Shown here piece by piece: positions 34,134-42,596 of a stretch of 64,000 nucleotides of DNA. The number at the start of each line of letters is the position of its first letter. Within the stretch, counting starts at the first letter, position 1. The DNA comes from Acidobacteriota bacterium. Lineage in GTDB: Bacteria > Acidobacteriota > Blastocatellia > Pyrinomonadales > Pyrinomonadaceae. The position numbers were made by a program, and so were the translations under genes. Location: contig JAIVJZ010000005.1 in NCBI GenBank assembly GCA_020199775.1, positions 59,750-123,749 of the forward strand. The letters are read 5' to 3'. The notes beneath the pieces are model-generated. The model had not been told where the DNA came from. It saw only the letters and a program-made list of their open reading frames with translations, and did not search any database.

Positions 34134-35165
34134 ATGGGCGAGCAAAGTGTGATTAAGCGGATTGACCCGGCGGCGGCGATTCCGGGCGGCGAGATCGTGA
34201 TCGAGTGCGAGAATTACGATACGAGCAACTTGCGCGTGTGCCGCGCGCTGTTCGACGGCGAGCGCAGTTGGCTGGTCGGCGCGACGCCGCGCCGCGTGCT
34301 GGCAATCGCGCCGGAGTCGAATTGGGGCGGCGAGGTGGAGGTGAGATTGCAGGGCGGCGACGAGCAGCAGAGCGCGCCCGCGCGCGTCAGCGTCGGGAGG
34401 AAACTCGCGGACGATCTGCACATGGTCGCCAACCCCGCCTTCGACCCCGACGACGGTTCGCTCTACGTGACGCGTTCGGGCACGCGCGGGCAGAAAGAGC
34501 CGGTGTCGCTTTTCCATATCGACACGAGCGGCGTGATTCACGATGTGACGGGCGACATCACCAACCCGACCGGCCTCGCCTTCGACCCGTCGGGGCAGTT
34601 GTTCGTCACCAGCCGCAACGACGAGATGGTCTATCGCTTCACGCATTTCAGCGAGGCCGTGCCCTTCGCGCGCAACCTCGGCGTCGCGACCGGCCTCGCC
34701 TTCGACCGCGCGGGGCGCATGTACGTCGGCGACCGCACGGGCACGATCTACCGCGTCAACTCCATCGGCGAGGTGCACCCGTGGGCGCAACTCGAACCGT
34801 CCGTGGCGGCCTACCATCTCGCCTTCGGGCCGGACGACGCGCTGTACGTGACGGGGCCGACCGTGTCGAGCTACGACGCCGTGACGCGCGTTGACCCGAA
34901 CGGCAAGGCGGAAGTCTTCTTCCGCGGTTTAGGGCGACCCGGCGGGCTGGCCTTCGATTCCGAAGGCTTCCTCTACGTCGCCGCCTCGTACCGCGCGCGG
35001 CGCGGCATCATCCGCATCGCGCCCGACGCGATGGACGCGCACCTCGTCGTCGCCGGAATGAACGTCGTCGGCCTCGCCTTCAGCGCGCAGGGCGACATGG
35101 TCGTCGCCACCAACGAAGCGGTATACAGCCTGCCCCTCGGCATTCAGGGGACGCTCTTGAAGTGA
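34134..35165 (+). CDS. IPT/TIG plus NHL-type beta-propeller protein
   Basis: 343 residues without signal peptide. Residues about 5-85 resemble an IPT/TIG immunoglobulin-like domain (IDPAAAIPGGEIVIEC, WGGEVEVRL). Residues 95-340 form an NHL/SMP-30-type propeller with repeated blades (NPAFDPDDGSLYVTRSG, PTGLAFDPSGQLFVTSR, ATGLAFDRAGRMYVGDRTG, GGLAFDSEGFLYVAAS). Such proteins act as gluconolactonase-like enzymes or binding scaffolds; the catalytic metal ligands cannot be assigned. GGAG seven to ten bases upstream supports the ATG. The lack of a signal peptide suggests a cytoplasmic place. Confidence 0.8.
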   Translation: MGEQSVIKRIDPAAAIPGGEIVIECENYDTSNLRVCRALFDGERSWLVGATPRRVLAIAPESNWGGEVEVRLQGGDEQQSAPARVSVGRKLADDLHMVANPAFDPDDGSLYVTRSGTRGQKEPVSLFHIDTSGVIHDVTGDITNPTGLAFDPSGQLFVTSRNDEMVYRFTHFSEAVPFARNLGVATGLAFDRAGRMYVGDRTGTIYRVNSIGEVHPWAQLEPSVAAYHLAFGPDDALYVTGPTVSSYDAVTRVDPNGKAEVFFRGLGRPGGLAFDSEGFLYVAASYRARRGIIRIAPDAMDAHLVVAGMNVVGLAFSAQGDMVVATNEAVYSLPLGIQGTLLK

Positions 35166-35250
35166 GCGGTCAGCGGTCAGCAGCGAGCAGTCAGAAACAG
35201 TTTTAACTGCTCACTGCTCACTGCTCACTGCTCACTACTGACCGCTTACT
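35163..35250. repeat. heptad hairpin 13, CTGCTCA/CAGCGGT class
   Basis: Left arm 35163-35200 (GTGAGCG, GTCAGCG, GTCAGCA, GAGCAGT units). The right arm 35206-35250 has four identical CTGCTCA heptads in a row, the clearest run in the window. The loop is about 5 bases. It begins at the stop of the NHL gene. Confidence 0.93.
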
Positions 35251-35334
35251 TCCCCCGTTTTGACACCCCTGCGAGCGCATGTTAGTGTGGCGGCTCGTGG
35301 CCTGTTGAGACGCAAATGCTTGTGAGTTTGAGTT

Positions 35335-35994
35335 ATGGATAATGCTGTCATCGGACAATTTATTCTCTACATGGTGGCGCTCATCTTTTCGCTGTCCGTC
35401 CACGAGGCCATGCACGCCTGGATGTCGAATCGCTTCGGCGACGATCTGGCTCACAGTCAGGGGCGCGTCTCTCTGAGCCCGGTCACGCACGTCGATCCGA
35501 TAGGGACGCTCTTGTTCCCGGCCATCGCTTTTTTCACCGGCGCGCCGCTGCTCGGATGGGCACGGCCGACGCCGGTTAATCCGCTGCGCTGGCGCGACAA
35601 GCGCAAGGCAAACTTTTGGGTTTCGATTGCGGGGGTGCTGGGAAACTTCGCGATTGCCATCGTGGTCGGCGTAATCATCCGCGTGCTCTATCACACGGGA
35701 CAGCTTGCCGGGGCCGACGACGGTTCGACCACAGACGCCGTTTTTACTCTCCTGAGGGTCTTCTTCCAGATGAACGTCGGGTTGGGGGTCTTCAACCTGT
35801 TCCCGATTCCCCCGCTCGACGGGAGCAAGATTCTCGCCAGCATCCTGCCGGAAAGTTTCGGCTCGGCCATCGAATCCATCGAGCAGTACGGGTTCATCCT
35901 GCTGATGCTCGCGCTCATCACGGGCGTGTTTGGCGCGGTGTTCGGCGTCGTCATGCCGCTCGCGTGGAACATTCTTTTCGTCGGAGTCGCTTAA
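35335..35994 (+). CDS. M50-family site-2 protease
   Basis: 219 residues with five to six membrane spans. The metal motif HEAMH is at about residues 23-27 (SVHEAMHAW) and the second conserved motif NLFPIPPLDGSK at about 157-168 carries the third ligand Asp. This is the short single-domain S2P subgroup, without PDZ domain. These proteases cut transmembrane segments; the substrate is unknown. GAG six bases upstream is a weak ribosome binding site. trpS starts 7 bases after the stop, so the gene leads the trpS-scpA-scpB-rluB group. Confidence 0.88.
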   Translation: MDNAVIGQFILYMVALIFSLSVHEAMHAWMSNRFGDDLAHSQGRVSLSPVTHVDPIGTLLFPAIAFFTGAPLLGWARPTPVNPLRWRDKRKANFWVSIAGVLGNFAIAIVVGVIIRVLYHTGQLAGADDGSTTDAVFTLLRVFFQMNVGLGVFNLFPIPPLDGSKILASILPESFGSAIESIEQYGFILLMLALITGVFGAVFGVVMPLAWNILFVGVA

Positions 35995-36000
35995 GTCAGC

Positions 36001-36996
36001 ATGAAACGAATCTTCAGCGGCGCACAGCCGACCGGCAACATCCACCTCGGCAACTACCTCGGCGCGCTGCGCAACTGGGTCGAACTCCAACACGAGTACG
36101 AAAGTCTTTTCTGTATCGTCAATCTCCACGCCATCACGCTGCCGCAAGACCCGCGCCTGCTCGCGCAGAAAACGCGCGACCTCGCGCGCATCTATCTCGC
36201 CGCGGGCGTCGACCCGAAAGTCTCCCTCGTCTTCATCCAATCGGACGTGCCCGCGCACGCCGAGTTGTCGTGGATACTCAACTGCGTCACGCGCATCAGC
36301 GAACTCGAACGCATGACGCAGTTCAAAGATAAGGCGGGCAAACAGCGCGAGAGCGTCGGCGCGGGACTCTTGAACTACCCGGTGCTGATGGCGGCCGACA
36401 TCCTGCTTTACCAGACAGACCTCGTGCCCGTCGGCCACGACCAGAAGCAGCACCTCGAACTCACGCGCGACCTCGCCGTCCGCTTCAACCGCGACTACGG
36501 CGAGACGTTCCGCGTGCCCGACCCTTTCATCCCGAAAGTCGGCGCGAAGATCATGTCGCTGAGTGACGCGTCGAAGAAGATGTCGAAGTCGGACGAAAAC
36601 GTGAACGGCAGCATCACGTTGCTTGACGATGCCGACACGGTGCGCCGCAAGTTCAAACGCGCCGTCACCGATTCGGGCACGGACATCGGCTTCGACGAGT
36701 CGCGCCCCGCGATCACAAACCTCTTGACGATCTATCAAATCCTGACCGGCAAACAGCCCGCCGAGGTCGAAGCGCATTTCGCGGGCAAGGGCTACGCGGC
36801 CTTGAAATCGGAACTGGCCGACGTGACTATTGAATTCCTGCGCCCGCTGCAAGAGCGCATCCACGGCTACGGCGACGCGGAACTCGACCGGCTGCTCGAC
36901 GAAGGCCGCGCGCGGGCACAAGAGATCGCGCGTGCCACGCTCGACAGTGTGTATGCGCGGCTCGGACTCGCCAACGCGCGGGCGCGAGGTGTTTGA
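36001..36996 (+). CDS. trpS: tryptophan--tRNA ligase
   Basis: 331 residues, the usual length of a class Ic synthetase. The HIGH-like motif is TGNIHLGNY (about 10-18), the tryptophan pocket includes MAADILLY and GHDQKQHLELTRDLA, and the KMSKS loop is KKMSKSDEN (about 196-204). It charges tRNA-Trp in the cytoplasm. It is the second gene of a tight run: it starts 7 bases after the M50 protease stop, and scpA starts 2 bases after its own stop. Confidence 0.96.
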   Translation: MKRIFSGAQPTGNIHLGNYLGALRNWVELQHEYESLFCIVNLHAITLPQDPRLLAQKTRDLARIYLAAGVDPKVSLVFIQSDVPAHAELSWILNCVTRISELERMTQFKDKAGKQRESVGAGLLNYPVLMAADILLYQTDLVPVGHDQKQHLELTRDLAVRFNRDYGETFRVPDPFIPKVGAKIMSLSDASKKMSKSDENVNGSITLLDDADTVRRKFKRAVTDSGTDIGFDESRPAITNLLTIYQILTGKQPAEVEAHFAGKGYAALKSELADVTIEFLRPLQERIHGYGDAELDRLLDEGRARAQEIARATLDSVYARLGLANARARGV

Positions 36997-36997
36997 G

Positions 36998-37969
36998 ATG
37001 GCAGATAACGAGTTGAAAGATCACACCGCCGAAGCAAACGGCGTCGCCTCGGACGTGGCCGTGGCCGATGCGCCGGACTCCGTGGTTGACGAGACGAACG
37101 CCGTGGCCGCTCAGGCGGATGCGAACGCGGTCGCGGAGGCTACGGAAGTTGCGCCCGGCGCGGCTGCGAGTAATTCGACGGCGGGCGGTTCGTCCGGGAG
37201 CGCGCCGTCTTTGAACGTCGCGGGCGCGCGGCCGGAGATCGTGTCGGAGGGCGGTGAAGGCGGCGAAGAGTTGAAGTTGTACCTCGGCGAATTTGCCGGG
37301 CCGCTCGACCTGTTGCTCTACCTCATCCGGCAGGAGCAGGTGGACATTTACGACATCCCCATCGCGCGCATCACGGACGAGTATTTGCGCTACCTGCGCC
37401 TGATGCAGGACATGGACATCGCCGTGGCGAGCGAGTTTCTCGTGATGGCGGCGCAACTGATCGAGATCAAGTCGAAGATGCTGCTGCCGCCCGACCCGGT
37501 GGCCGATGCGGCTCAAGCGGAAGGCGAAGACCCGCGCAACGAACTCATCAAGCAACTGCTCGAACATCAAAAATTCAAGGCCGCCGCGCAGATGCTCTGG
37601 TCGCGCTCGACGGTCGAGCAGGCGGTGTACGTCCGCGCGCCGATTGAGACCGACAAGGCCAACCCGGAAGTGTCGGCGGGCGTCTTCGACTTGCTCAAGG
37701 TGTTTCAGGAAATCCTCGCGCGCAAGAAGCAGGAAGTCATGCTGGAGATCGAGCGCGACGAGATCACCATGACCGAGATGCTCGAACGCCTGCGAAACAT
37801 GATCCTCTCGGCGGGCGAACTCAACCTGCGCCAATTCTTCGAGCGCGCACAGACGCGCCGCGAACTCGTCCTCGCCTTTCTCTCGGTGCTGGAAATCGTC
37901 CGCGGCTCCGAGATCGTGCTCGTGCAGGAGAGCACTTTCGGCGACATCGTCGCCCGCGTGAACAGCTAA
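36998..37969 (+). CDS. scpA: segregation and condensation protein A, with extended N-terminus
   Basis: 323 residues. ScpA is the kleisin of the SMC-ScpAB condensin. The kleisin core begins at about residue 90 (LKLYLGEFAGPLDLLLYLIR, VDIYDIPIARITDEYLRYL, SEFLVMAAQLIEIKSKMLLP) and the C-terminal winged helix ends near 320. The first ~88 residues are Ala/Asp/Val/Ser-rich and probably disordered; most ScpA proteins begin directly at the core. ATG 36998 follows the trpS stop by one base. scpB is 31 bases downstream, the classical order. Confidence 0.92.
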   Translation: MADNELKDHTAEANGVASDVAVADAPDSVVDETNAVAAQADANAVAEATEVAPGAAASNSTAGGSSGSAPSLNVAGARPEIVSEGGEGGEELKLYLGEFAGPLDLLLYLIRQEQVDIYDIPIARITDEYLRYLRLMQDMDIAVASEFLVMAAQLIEIKSKMLLPPDPVADAAQAEGEDPRNELIKQLLEHQKFKAAAQMLWSRSTVEQAVYVRAPIETDKANPEVSAGVFDLLKVFQEILARKKQEVMLEIERDEITMTEMLERLRNMILSAGELNLRQFFERAQTRRELVLAFLSVLEIVRGSEIVLVQESTFGDIVARVNS

Positions 37970-38000
37970 TGAAGATGATCAGCAAACGAATGGTAAGCGA

Positions 38001-38861
38001 ATGAGTAGAGAAGAAGAGCACATAGAAAACGAATCCGCCGCCGGTGCGCCGGAAAGCGTCGCCGATGCCGAAACAGCCGTCGCGGAGAATGAAAACGCCG
38101 CCGCCGCCGACGACGAGCAGACCCTTGAGTCGCAAGACGACGCGAACGAGTTTGACGACGACGACGCGGAGGCGGATGACGAAGAGGAAGAGGTTGTAAT
38201 TTACGACGCCGATGCCGAAGACGCGGCGGAAAAGCTGGCCGTGATGCGCCGCGAGATCGCGGGGCGAGACGGCGGCGGCGCAACCGCGACGGCGGGCGAG
38301 GACGAGTTCGCGCCCGGCGGCGCGCGCAGCATGGCGGAACTGATCTCGATCATCGAATCGCTGATCTTCGTCTCGGAAGAGCCGCTGCCCGCGAAGACGC
38401 TCGCGGATGTGCTCAAGGAGGATCGCGGGTGGGTGCAGGTGGCCGTCGAAGATTTGGCGAAGGAGTTTAACGAGCGCAACGGCGGGTTGATGCTGCGCGA
38501 GGTGGCGGGCGGCTGGCAGTTCGCCACGCGCCCCGAAAATCACGAGCACGTCCGCGCCTTCCTCAAGTCGCGCCCGTCGGCGAAACTCTCGCTCGCCGCG
38601 CTTGAGACGCTCGCCGTCATCGCCTACAAGCAGCCGATCACCGTGCCCGAAATTCTGGAGATACGCGGCGTGCAATCGTCTTCGGCCATCAAGACGCTGC
38701 TCGATAAACGCCTCATCATCTCCAAAGGCCGCAAGGAGACGGTCGGCCGCCCGATGATGTACGGCACGTCCAAAGAGTTTCTACTGCAATTCGGCCTCCG
38801 CGACCTGTCGGAACTTCCGAACGTCGAAGACTTCGAGGATTTGGCGACGGGCGGAGCGTAA
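38001..38861 (+). CDS. scpB: segregation and condensation protein B, with acidic N-terminus
   Basis: 286 residues. The two winged-helix domains of ScpB occupy about 110-275 (LISIIESLIFVSEEPLP, LAALETLAVIAYKQPITVPE, KGRKETVGRPMMYGTSKEFL). The first ~108 residues are an Asp/Glu/Ala-rich, probably disordered extension not present in standard ScpB. ScpB dimers bind the ScpA kleisin. No strong ribosome binding site is seen; translation is probably coupled to scpA. A class B hairpin starts 5 bases after the stop. Confidence 0.92.
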   Translation: MSREEEHIENESAAGAPESVADAETAVAENENAAAADDEQTLESQDDANEFDDDDAEADDEEEEVVIYDADAEDAAEKLAVMRREIAGRDGGGATATAGEDEFAPGGARSMAELISIIESLIFVSEEPLPAKTLADVLKEDRGWVQVAVEDLAKEFNERNGGLMLREVAGGWQFATRPENHEHVRAFLKSRPSAKLSLAALETLAVIAYKQPITVPEILEIRGVQSSSAIKTLLDKRLIISKGRKETVGRPMMYGTSKEFLLQFGLRDLSELPNVEDFEDLATGGA

Positions 38862-38865
38862 AAGA

Positions 38866-38934
38866 GCCATCAGCTATCAGCCATCAGCTATCAGCGATAG
38901 CTGAACCGGCTAATAGCTGATGGCTGATAGCTGA
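38866..38934. repeat. heptad hairpin 14, class B
   Basis: Left arm 38866-38897 (CATCAGC, TATCAGC units) and right arm 38911-38934 (TAGCTGA, TGGCTGA units), loop about 13 bases. The right arm ends 9 bases before ATG 38944 and removes any Shine-Dalgarno. Confidence 0.92.
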
Positions 38935-38943
38935 GTGCGTTTT

Positions 38944-39798
38944 ATGGAAGAACGTCTGCAAAAATTGATCGCGGCGGCGGGGTTGGCTTCGCGGCGGCAC
39001 GCGGAGGAGATGATCGCGGCGGGCGAGGTGACGGTCAACGGCAAACTCGTGACCGAGCCGGGCACGAAGGCCGACCCGTCGCGCGACCACATCAAGGTGC
39101 GCGGTCGCCTGATCAATCCGCTGCTCGAAGCTCGTGAGAAAGTTTACGTGCTGCTCAACAAGCCGCGCGGTTATCTGGCGAGTTTGTCTGACCCGGAAGA
39201 ACGCCCGCTCGTCACCGAACTCGTGCCCGCCTCGCTCGGACGCCTGCACCCGGTCGGGCGTCTGGACTTCAACACCGAAGGGCTGTTGATTCTGACGAAC
39301 GACGGAGATTTGACGAACTATGTGACGGCGGCGCGCAACGGCGTGGCGAAGGTTTACGAGGTGAAGGTGAAGGGCGTGCCGCCGGAAGAGGCCGTCGAAC
39401 GGCTCAGGCGCGGTATCCGCCTCGACGACGGCACGCTCACCGCGCCCGCGCAGGTGACGCACGCGGGCGAGACGGGCACGAACGCGTGGTTTCAGGTGAT
39501 CCTGCACGAGGGGCGCAACCAACAGATCAGGCGCATGTTCGACGCCATCGGCCACTCGGTGTTGAAACTGCGGCGCACGCGCATCGGGGATTTGCAGGAC
39601 GAACGCTTGGCCGTAGGCGCGTGGCGTCTGCTCCACCCGGCGGAAGTGGCGCGTTTGAAACCGCGCGCGGCGAAGAAAAGACCCGCGCCGGCGGGAACGA
39701 AAGCGACGACCAAAGCGGCGGCGAAAACAACCTCTAAAACGGGCGCGAAAGGGGCTGCTAAAAGTCGCGGCGCGGGTACGGGTCGGCGGCGAAGTTAA
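38944..39798 (+). CDS. rluB: pseudouridine synthase, RsuA/RluB family, with Ala/Lys tail
   Basis: 284 residues. An N-terminal S4 RNA-binding domain (ERLQKLIAAAGLASRRHAEE) is followed by the RsuA/RluB catalytic domain with GRLDFNTEGLLILTNDGD, in which the Asp is catalytic, and EGRNQQIRRMFDAIGHSVLK. The last ~45 residues are Ala/Lys/Thr/Gly-rich, like a histone H1 tail, and may bind RNA. RluB modifies 23S rRNA; RsuA acts on 16S, and the neighbouring scpAB supports rluB. The start has no Shine-Dalgarno. A terminator lies 33 bases downstream. Confidence 0.9.
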   Translation: MEERLQKLIAAAGLASRRHAEEMIAAGEVTVNGKLVTEPGTKADPSRDHIKVRGRLINPLLEAREKVYVLLNKPRGYLASLSDPEERPLVTELVPASLGRLHPVGRLDFNTEGLLILTNDGDLTNYVTAARNGVAKVYEVKVKGVPPEEAVERLRRGIRLDDGTLTAPAQVTHAGETGTNAWFQVILHEGRNQQIRRMFDAIGHSVLKLRRTRIGDLQDERLAVGAWRLLHPAEVARLKPRAAKKRPAPAGTKATTKAAAKTTSKTGAKGAAKSRGAGTGRRRS

Positions 39799-39831
39799 GG
39801 TACAATGTTCGGTCAGACGAACGGCATCGCG

Positions 39832-39877
39832 AGACGGATAGTTGCTGGTAAGGTCTGTTACTGTCCGTCTTTTTTTG
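39832..39877 (+). terminator. rho-independent terminator after rluB
   Basis: A stem AGACGGATAG (39832-39841) with CTGTCCGTCT (39861-39870), one G-U pair, is followed by six further T. It is a textbook arrangement, unlike the heptad hairpins. Confidence 0.85.
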
Positions 39878-39908
39878 CGTGCACTCACCGGGGGCTTTTT
39901 AGACAAGC

Positions 39909-41051
39909 ATGGATTTTGAACTAAACGACGAACAACGGCAGGTGAAGATGAGCGTCCGCGAATTCGCCGAGGGCGAGATCGCGCCGCACGTCAGGGAGTG
40001 GGACGAGACGCAGCACTTTCCTGTCGAGTTGTTGCCGAAGCTGGCCGAGCTCGGTTTGATGGGGGTCATCTTCCCCGAAAAGTACGGCGGCGCGGGGATG
40101 GGCTACGTCGAATACGCCACGATCATCGAGGAGCTTTCGCGCGTTGACGGCTCGGTCGGCATCTCGGTCGCCGCGCACAATTCGCTCTGCTCGAATCATA
40201 TCTACATGTTCGGCACGGAGGAGCAGAAGCAGAAGTATCTCGTGCCGCTCGCGCGCGGGGAGCAACTCGGCGCGTGGGGGCTGACGGAAGCGGGCGCGGG
40301 TTCGGACGCGTCGGGCACGCGCACGACCGCCGTCAAGCGGAACGGCGGCTGGGTCGTCAACGGCTCGAAGAACTTCATCACGCACGCCGTCCACGGCGAC
40401 GTGTGCGTGGCCGTCGCCTCGACCGACCGCGCGATGCGGTCGAAGGGCATCACCGCCTTCATCTTCGAGAAGGGGATGCCCGGCTTCATGCCCGGCAAGA
40501 AGGAAGACAAGTTGGGTCTGCGCGCGTCGGAAACGGCGAGCGTGATTTTTGAAGACTGTTTCATCTCCGACAACCACCGGCTCGGCCCCGAGGGGTTGGG
40601 CTTCATCCAGGCGATGCAGATTCTGGACGGCGGGCGCATCTCCATCGCCGCGCTCGCGGTCGGCATCGCGCAGGGCGCATACGAATCGGCGTTGAAGTAT
40701 TCGAAAGAACGGCAGCAGTTCGGCAAACCGATCTCGGAGTTTCAGGCCATCCAGTTCAAACTCTCCGACATGGCGACGCAGATCGACGCCGCGCGCCTCC
40801 TGATGTATCGCGCCGCCTATTTGAAAGACAACGGCAAGAAGGTGACGAAGGAATCCGCGATGGCGAAACTCTACGCCTCGGAGATCAGTGTCAAGGTCTG
40901 CGAAGAGGCGATCCAGATTCACGGCGGCTACGGCTACACGAAAGACTACCCGCCCGAAAAATACTGGCGCGACTCGAAGCTCTGCACCATCGGCGAAGGC
41001 ACGTCGGAAATTCAACGCATGGTCATCGCCAGGCACCTGCTTAATGCGTAA
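39909..41051 (+). CDS. acyl-CoA dehydrogenase
   Basis: 380 residues, the normal size of short/medium-chain acyl-CoA dehydrogenases. Signatures are the FAD-binding [20 protein letters not shown], the substrate region, [19 protein letters not shown], and the C-terminal [19 protein letters not shown] with [10 protein letters not shown], which contains the catalytic Glu. The sequence is closest in style to butyryl- or branched-chain acyl-CoA dehydrogenases. meaB and methylmalonyl-CoA epimerase follow, so degradation of branched or odd-chain acyl-CoA is the likely setting. No clear Shine-Dalgarno is seen (AGACAAGC only). Confidence 0.94.
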   Translation: MDFELNDEQRQVKMSVREFAEGEIAPHVREWDETQHFPVELLPKLAELGLMGVIFPEKYGGAGMGYVEYATIIEELSRVDGSVGISVAAHNSLCSNHIYMFGTEEQKQKYLVPLARGEQLGAWGLTEAGAGSDASGTRTTAVKRNGGWVVNGSKNFITHAVHGDVCVAVASTDRAMRSKGITAFIFEKGMPGFMPGKKEDKLGLRASETASVIFEDCFISDNHRLGPEGLGFIQAMQILDGGRISIAALAVGIAQGAYESALKYSKERQQFGKPISEFQAIQFKLSDMATQIDAARLLMYRAAYLKDNGKKVTKESAMAKLYASEISVKVCEEAIQIHGGYGYTKDYPPEKYWRDSKLCTIGEGTSEIQRMVIARHLLNA

Positions 41052-41131
41052 ATCGTGAATCGTGAATCGTCAATAGAAAGAAATCCGCTTTTCATCGATT
41101 GACGATTGACGATTCACGATTCACGGCTTTT
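41046..41131. repeat. heptad hairpin 15, class E
   Basis: Left arm 41046-41076 (CGTAAAT, CGTGAAT, CGTGAAT, CGTCAAT) and right arm 41094-41131. The stop TAA of the acyl-CoA dehydrogenase gene (41049-41051) is in the left arm. The right arm runs directly into ATG 41132. Confidence 0.94.
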
Positions 41132-42091
41132 ATGAGTACAGCAACGCCCACCACCGAACTTGAGCGCATCCTCGCGGGCGACGCGAGGGCGGTGGCGCGC
41201 GCCATCTCGAAGGTGGAAGACAACGTGGGCAACGCCGCCGCGTTGATGAAGGCGGTGTTTCCGCACACGGGGCGCGGCCTCGTCGTCGGGATCACGGGCG
41301 CGCCGGGCGCGGGGAAGTCTTCGCTCGTCGACCGTCTGGCGGGCTTGTATCGCGAGCGGGGCGAACGCGTCGGCATCGTCTGCATCGACCCGTCGAGCCC
41401 GTTTTCGGGCGGCGCGATCCTCGGCGACCGCATCAGGATGCAGACGCTCGGCCTCGACCCGAACGTCTTCATCCGTTCGATGGCGACGCGCGGCAACCTC
41501 GGCGGACTCTCCCGCGCGACGATTGACGCCGTGGCGATCCTCGACGCGGCGGGCTTCCAGAAGATCATCGTGGAGACGGTCGGCGTCGGGCAGGACGAGG
41601 TCGAGATCGTGAAGACGGCCGACGTGTCGGTCGTCGTGCTCGTGCCCGGCATGGGCGACGACGTGCAGGCGCTCAAGGCGGGCATCATGGAGATCAGCGA
41701 CGTGTTCGTCATCAACAAGGCCGACCGCGAAGGCGTCCACCGCACGGAGAAGGAACTCGAAGCGATGCTCTCGCTCACGATGCGCCCGGATTTGTGGCAG
41801 CCGCCCATCGTGAAGACCGTGGCGATAGAGAACAAGGGGATTGGCGAACTGGCCGACGCGATTGCGAATTACCATGAATACCAGCGGCGGACGGAAGCAA
41901 GCCACGCGCGCCGCGCCTTGATTGCGCGCTGGCGCATCCTCGAACTGCTCCGCGAGGAACTCTTGGCGCGAGCCATGTCGCGCGACGGCGCGGGCGAGCA
42001 ACTCGACACGCTCGCCGCCGAAGTGGCCGACAAACGCCGCGACCCGTATTCGGCCGTGGAAGAGTTAATGAAAGTGAGCAGCGAGCGGTAA
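41132..42091 (+). CDS. meaB: methylmalonyl-CoA mutase-associated GTPase MeaB
   Basis: 319 residues of the MeaB/ArgK G3E P-loop family. Walker A is GAPGAGKSS (about 55-63), followed by VGIVCIDPSSPFSGGAILGDRIRM, which is given here as two blocks (VGIVCIDPSSPF, GGAILGDRIRM), ETVGVGQDEVEI and NKADREG. The C-terminal helical dimerisation arm is present. MeaB guards and loads the B12 cofactor of methylmalonyl-CoA mutase. The mutase itself is not in the window. ATG 41132 follows the hairpin immediately. The final residues SER and stop are coded by the next hairpin arm. Confidence 0.93.
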   Translation: MSTATPTTELERILAGDARAVARAISKVEDNVGNAAALMKAVFPHTGRGLVVGITGAPGAGKSSLVDRLAGLYRERGERVGIVCIDPSSPFSGGAILGDRIRMQTLGLDPNVFIRSMATRGNLGGLSRATIDAVAILDAAGFQKIIVETVGVGQDEVEIVKTADVSVVVLVPGMGDDVQALKAGIMEISDVFVINKADREGVHRTEKELEAMLSLTMRPDLWQPPIVKTVAIENKGIGELADAIANYHEYQRRTEASHARRALIARWRILELLREELLARAMSRDGAGEQLDTLAAEVADKRRDPYSAVEELMKVSSER

Positions 42092-42158
42092 GCGGCGAGC
42101 AGCTTAAAACCGCCCTTCGCCTTCAACCGCTCAACGCTTACTGCACACTGCTTACTGT
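42071..42158. repeat. heptad hairpin 16, GTGAGCA/CGAGCGG class
   Basis: Left arm 42071-42103 and right arm 42124-42158 (CTTACTG, CACACTG, CTTACTG units), loop about 20 bases. The meaB TAA (42089-42091) is within the left arm, and the right arm ends 5 bases before ATG 42164. Confidence 0.85.
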
Positions 42159-42163
42159 CTTCT

Positions 42164-42592
42164 ATGAAGATCGAGCACATCGGAATCGCGACTTATAAGA
42201 TCGACGACGCGCTGAAATTCTGGCGCGACGCGCTGGGACTCGGCGTGGTGGAGACGGAAGAGGTCGCGGAGCAAGGCGTGCGGGTGGCGATGTTGCCGGT
42301 GGGCGAGCCGCGCATCGAGTTGTTGGAGCCGACGAGCGAGTCGTCTCCGGTCGCAAAGTTTCTGGAGAAACGCGGGGCGGGAATTCACCACATCGCCGTG
42401 CGCGTTGACGACATTCGCGCCGCGCTCGGCCGTTTGAAGGAGCAGGGCGCGCGTTTGATTGACGAGTCGCCACGGGTGGGTGCGGGTGGTAGTCTCGTGG
42501 CCTTCGTGCATCCGGCGTCGGCGGGCGGTGTCCTGCTCGAACTCGTCGAGCACACCCCGGCCGGACACAATTCTGAAAAAAGGGACGTATAG
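42164..42592 (+). CDS. mce: methylmalonyl-CoA epimerase
   Basis: 142 residues of the vicinal oxygen chelate fold: two beta-alpha-beta-beta-beta modules starting with IEHIGIATYKIDDALKFW and IHHIAVRVDDIRAAL. Metal ligands are likely His in IEHIGIA, Glu in RIELLEP, His in GIHHIAV and Glu in LLELVEH. It interconverts (R)- and (S)-methylmalonyl-CoA. Its place behind meaB supports the assignment. No Shine-Dalgarno precedes the ATG. The PPIase gene starts 4 bases after its stop. Confidence 0.93.
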   Translation: MKIEHIGIATYKIDDALKFWRDALGLGVVETEEVAEQGVRVAMLPVGEPRIELLEPTSESSPVAKFLEKRGAGIHHIAVRVDDIRAALGRLKEQGARLIDESPRVGAGGSLVAFVHPASAGGVLLELVEHTPAGHNSEKRDV

Positions 42593-42596
42593 GATT

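Noticed and set aside
35218..36921. Large open frame on the minus strand opposite the M50 protease and trpS genes
   Set aside because: It reads Arg/His/Asp/Val-rich sequence without motif and covers two certain genes in the other direction; a GC-rich shadow.
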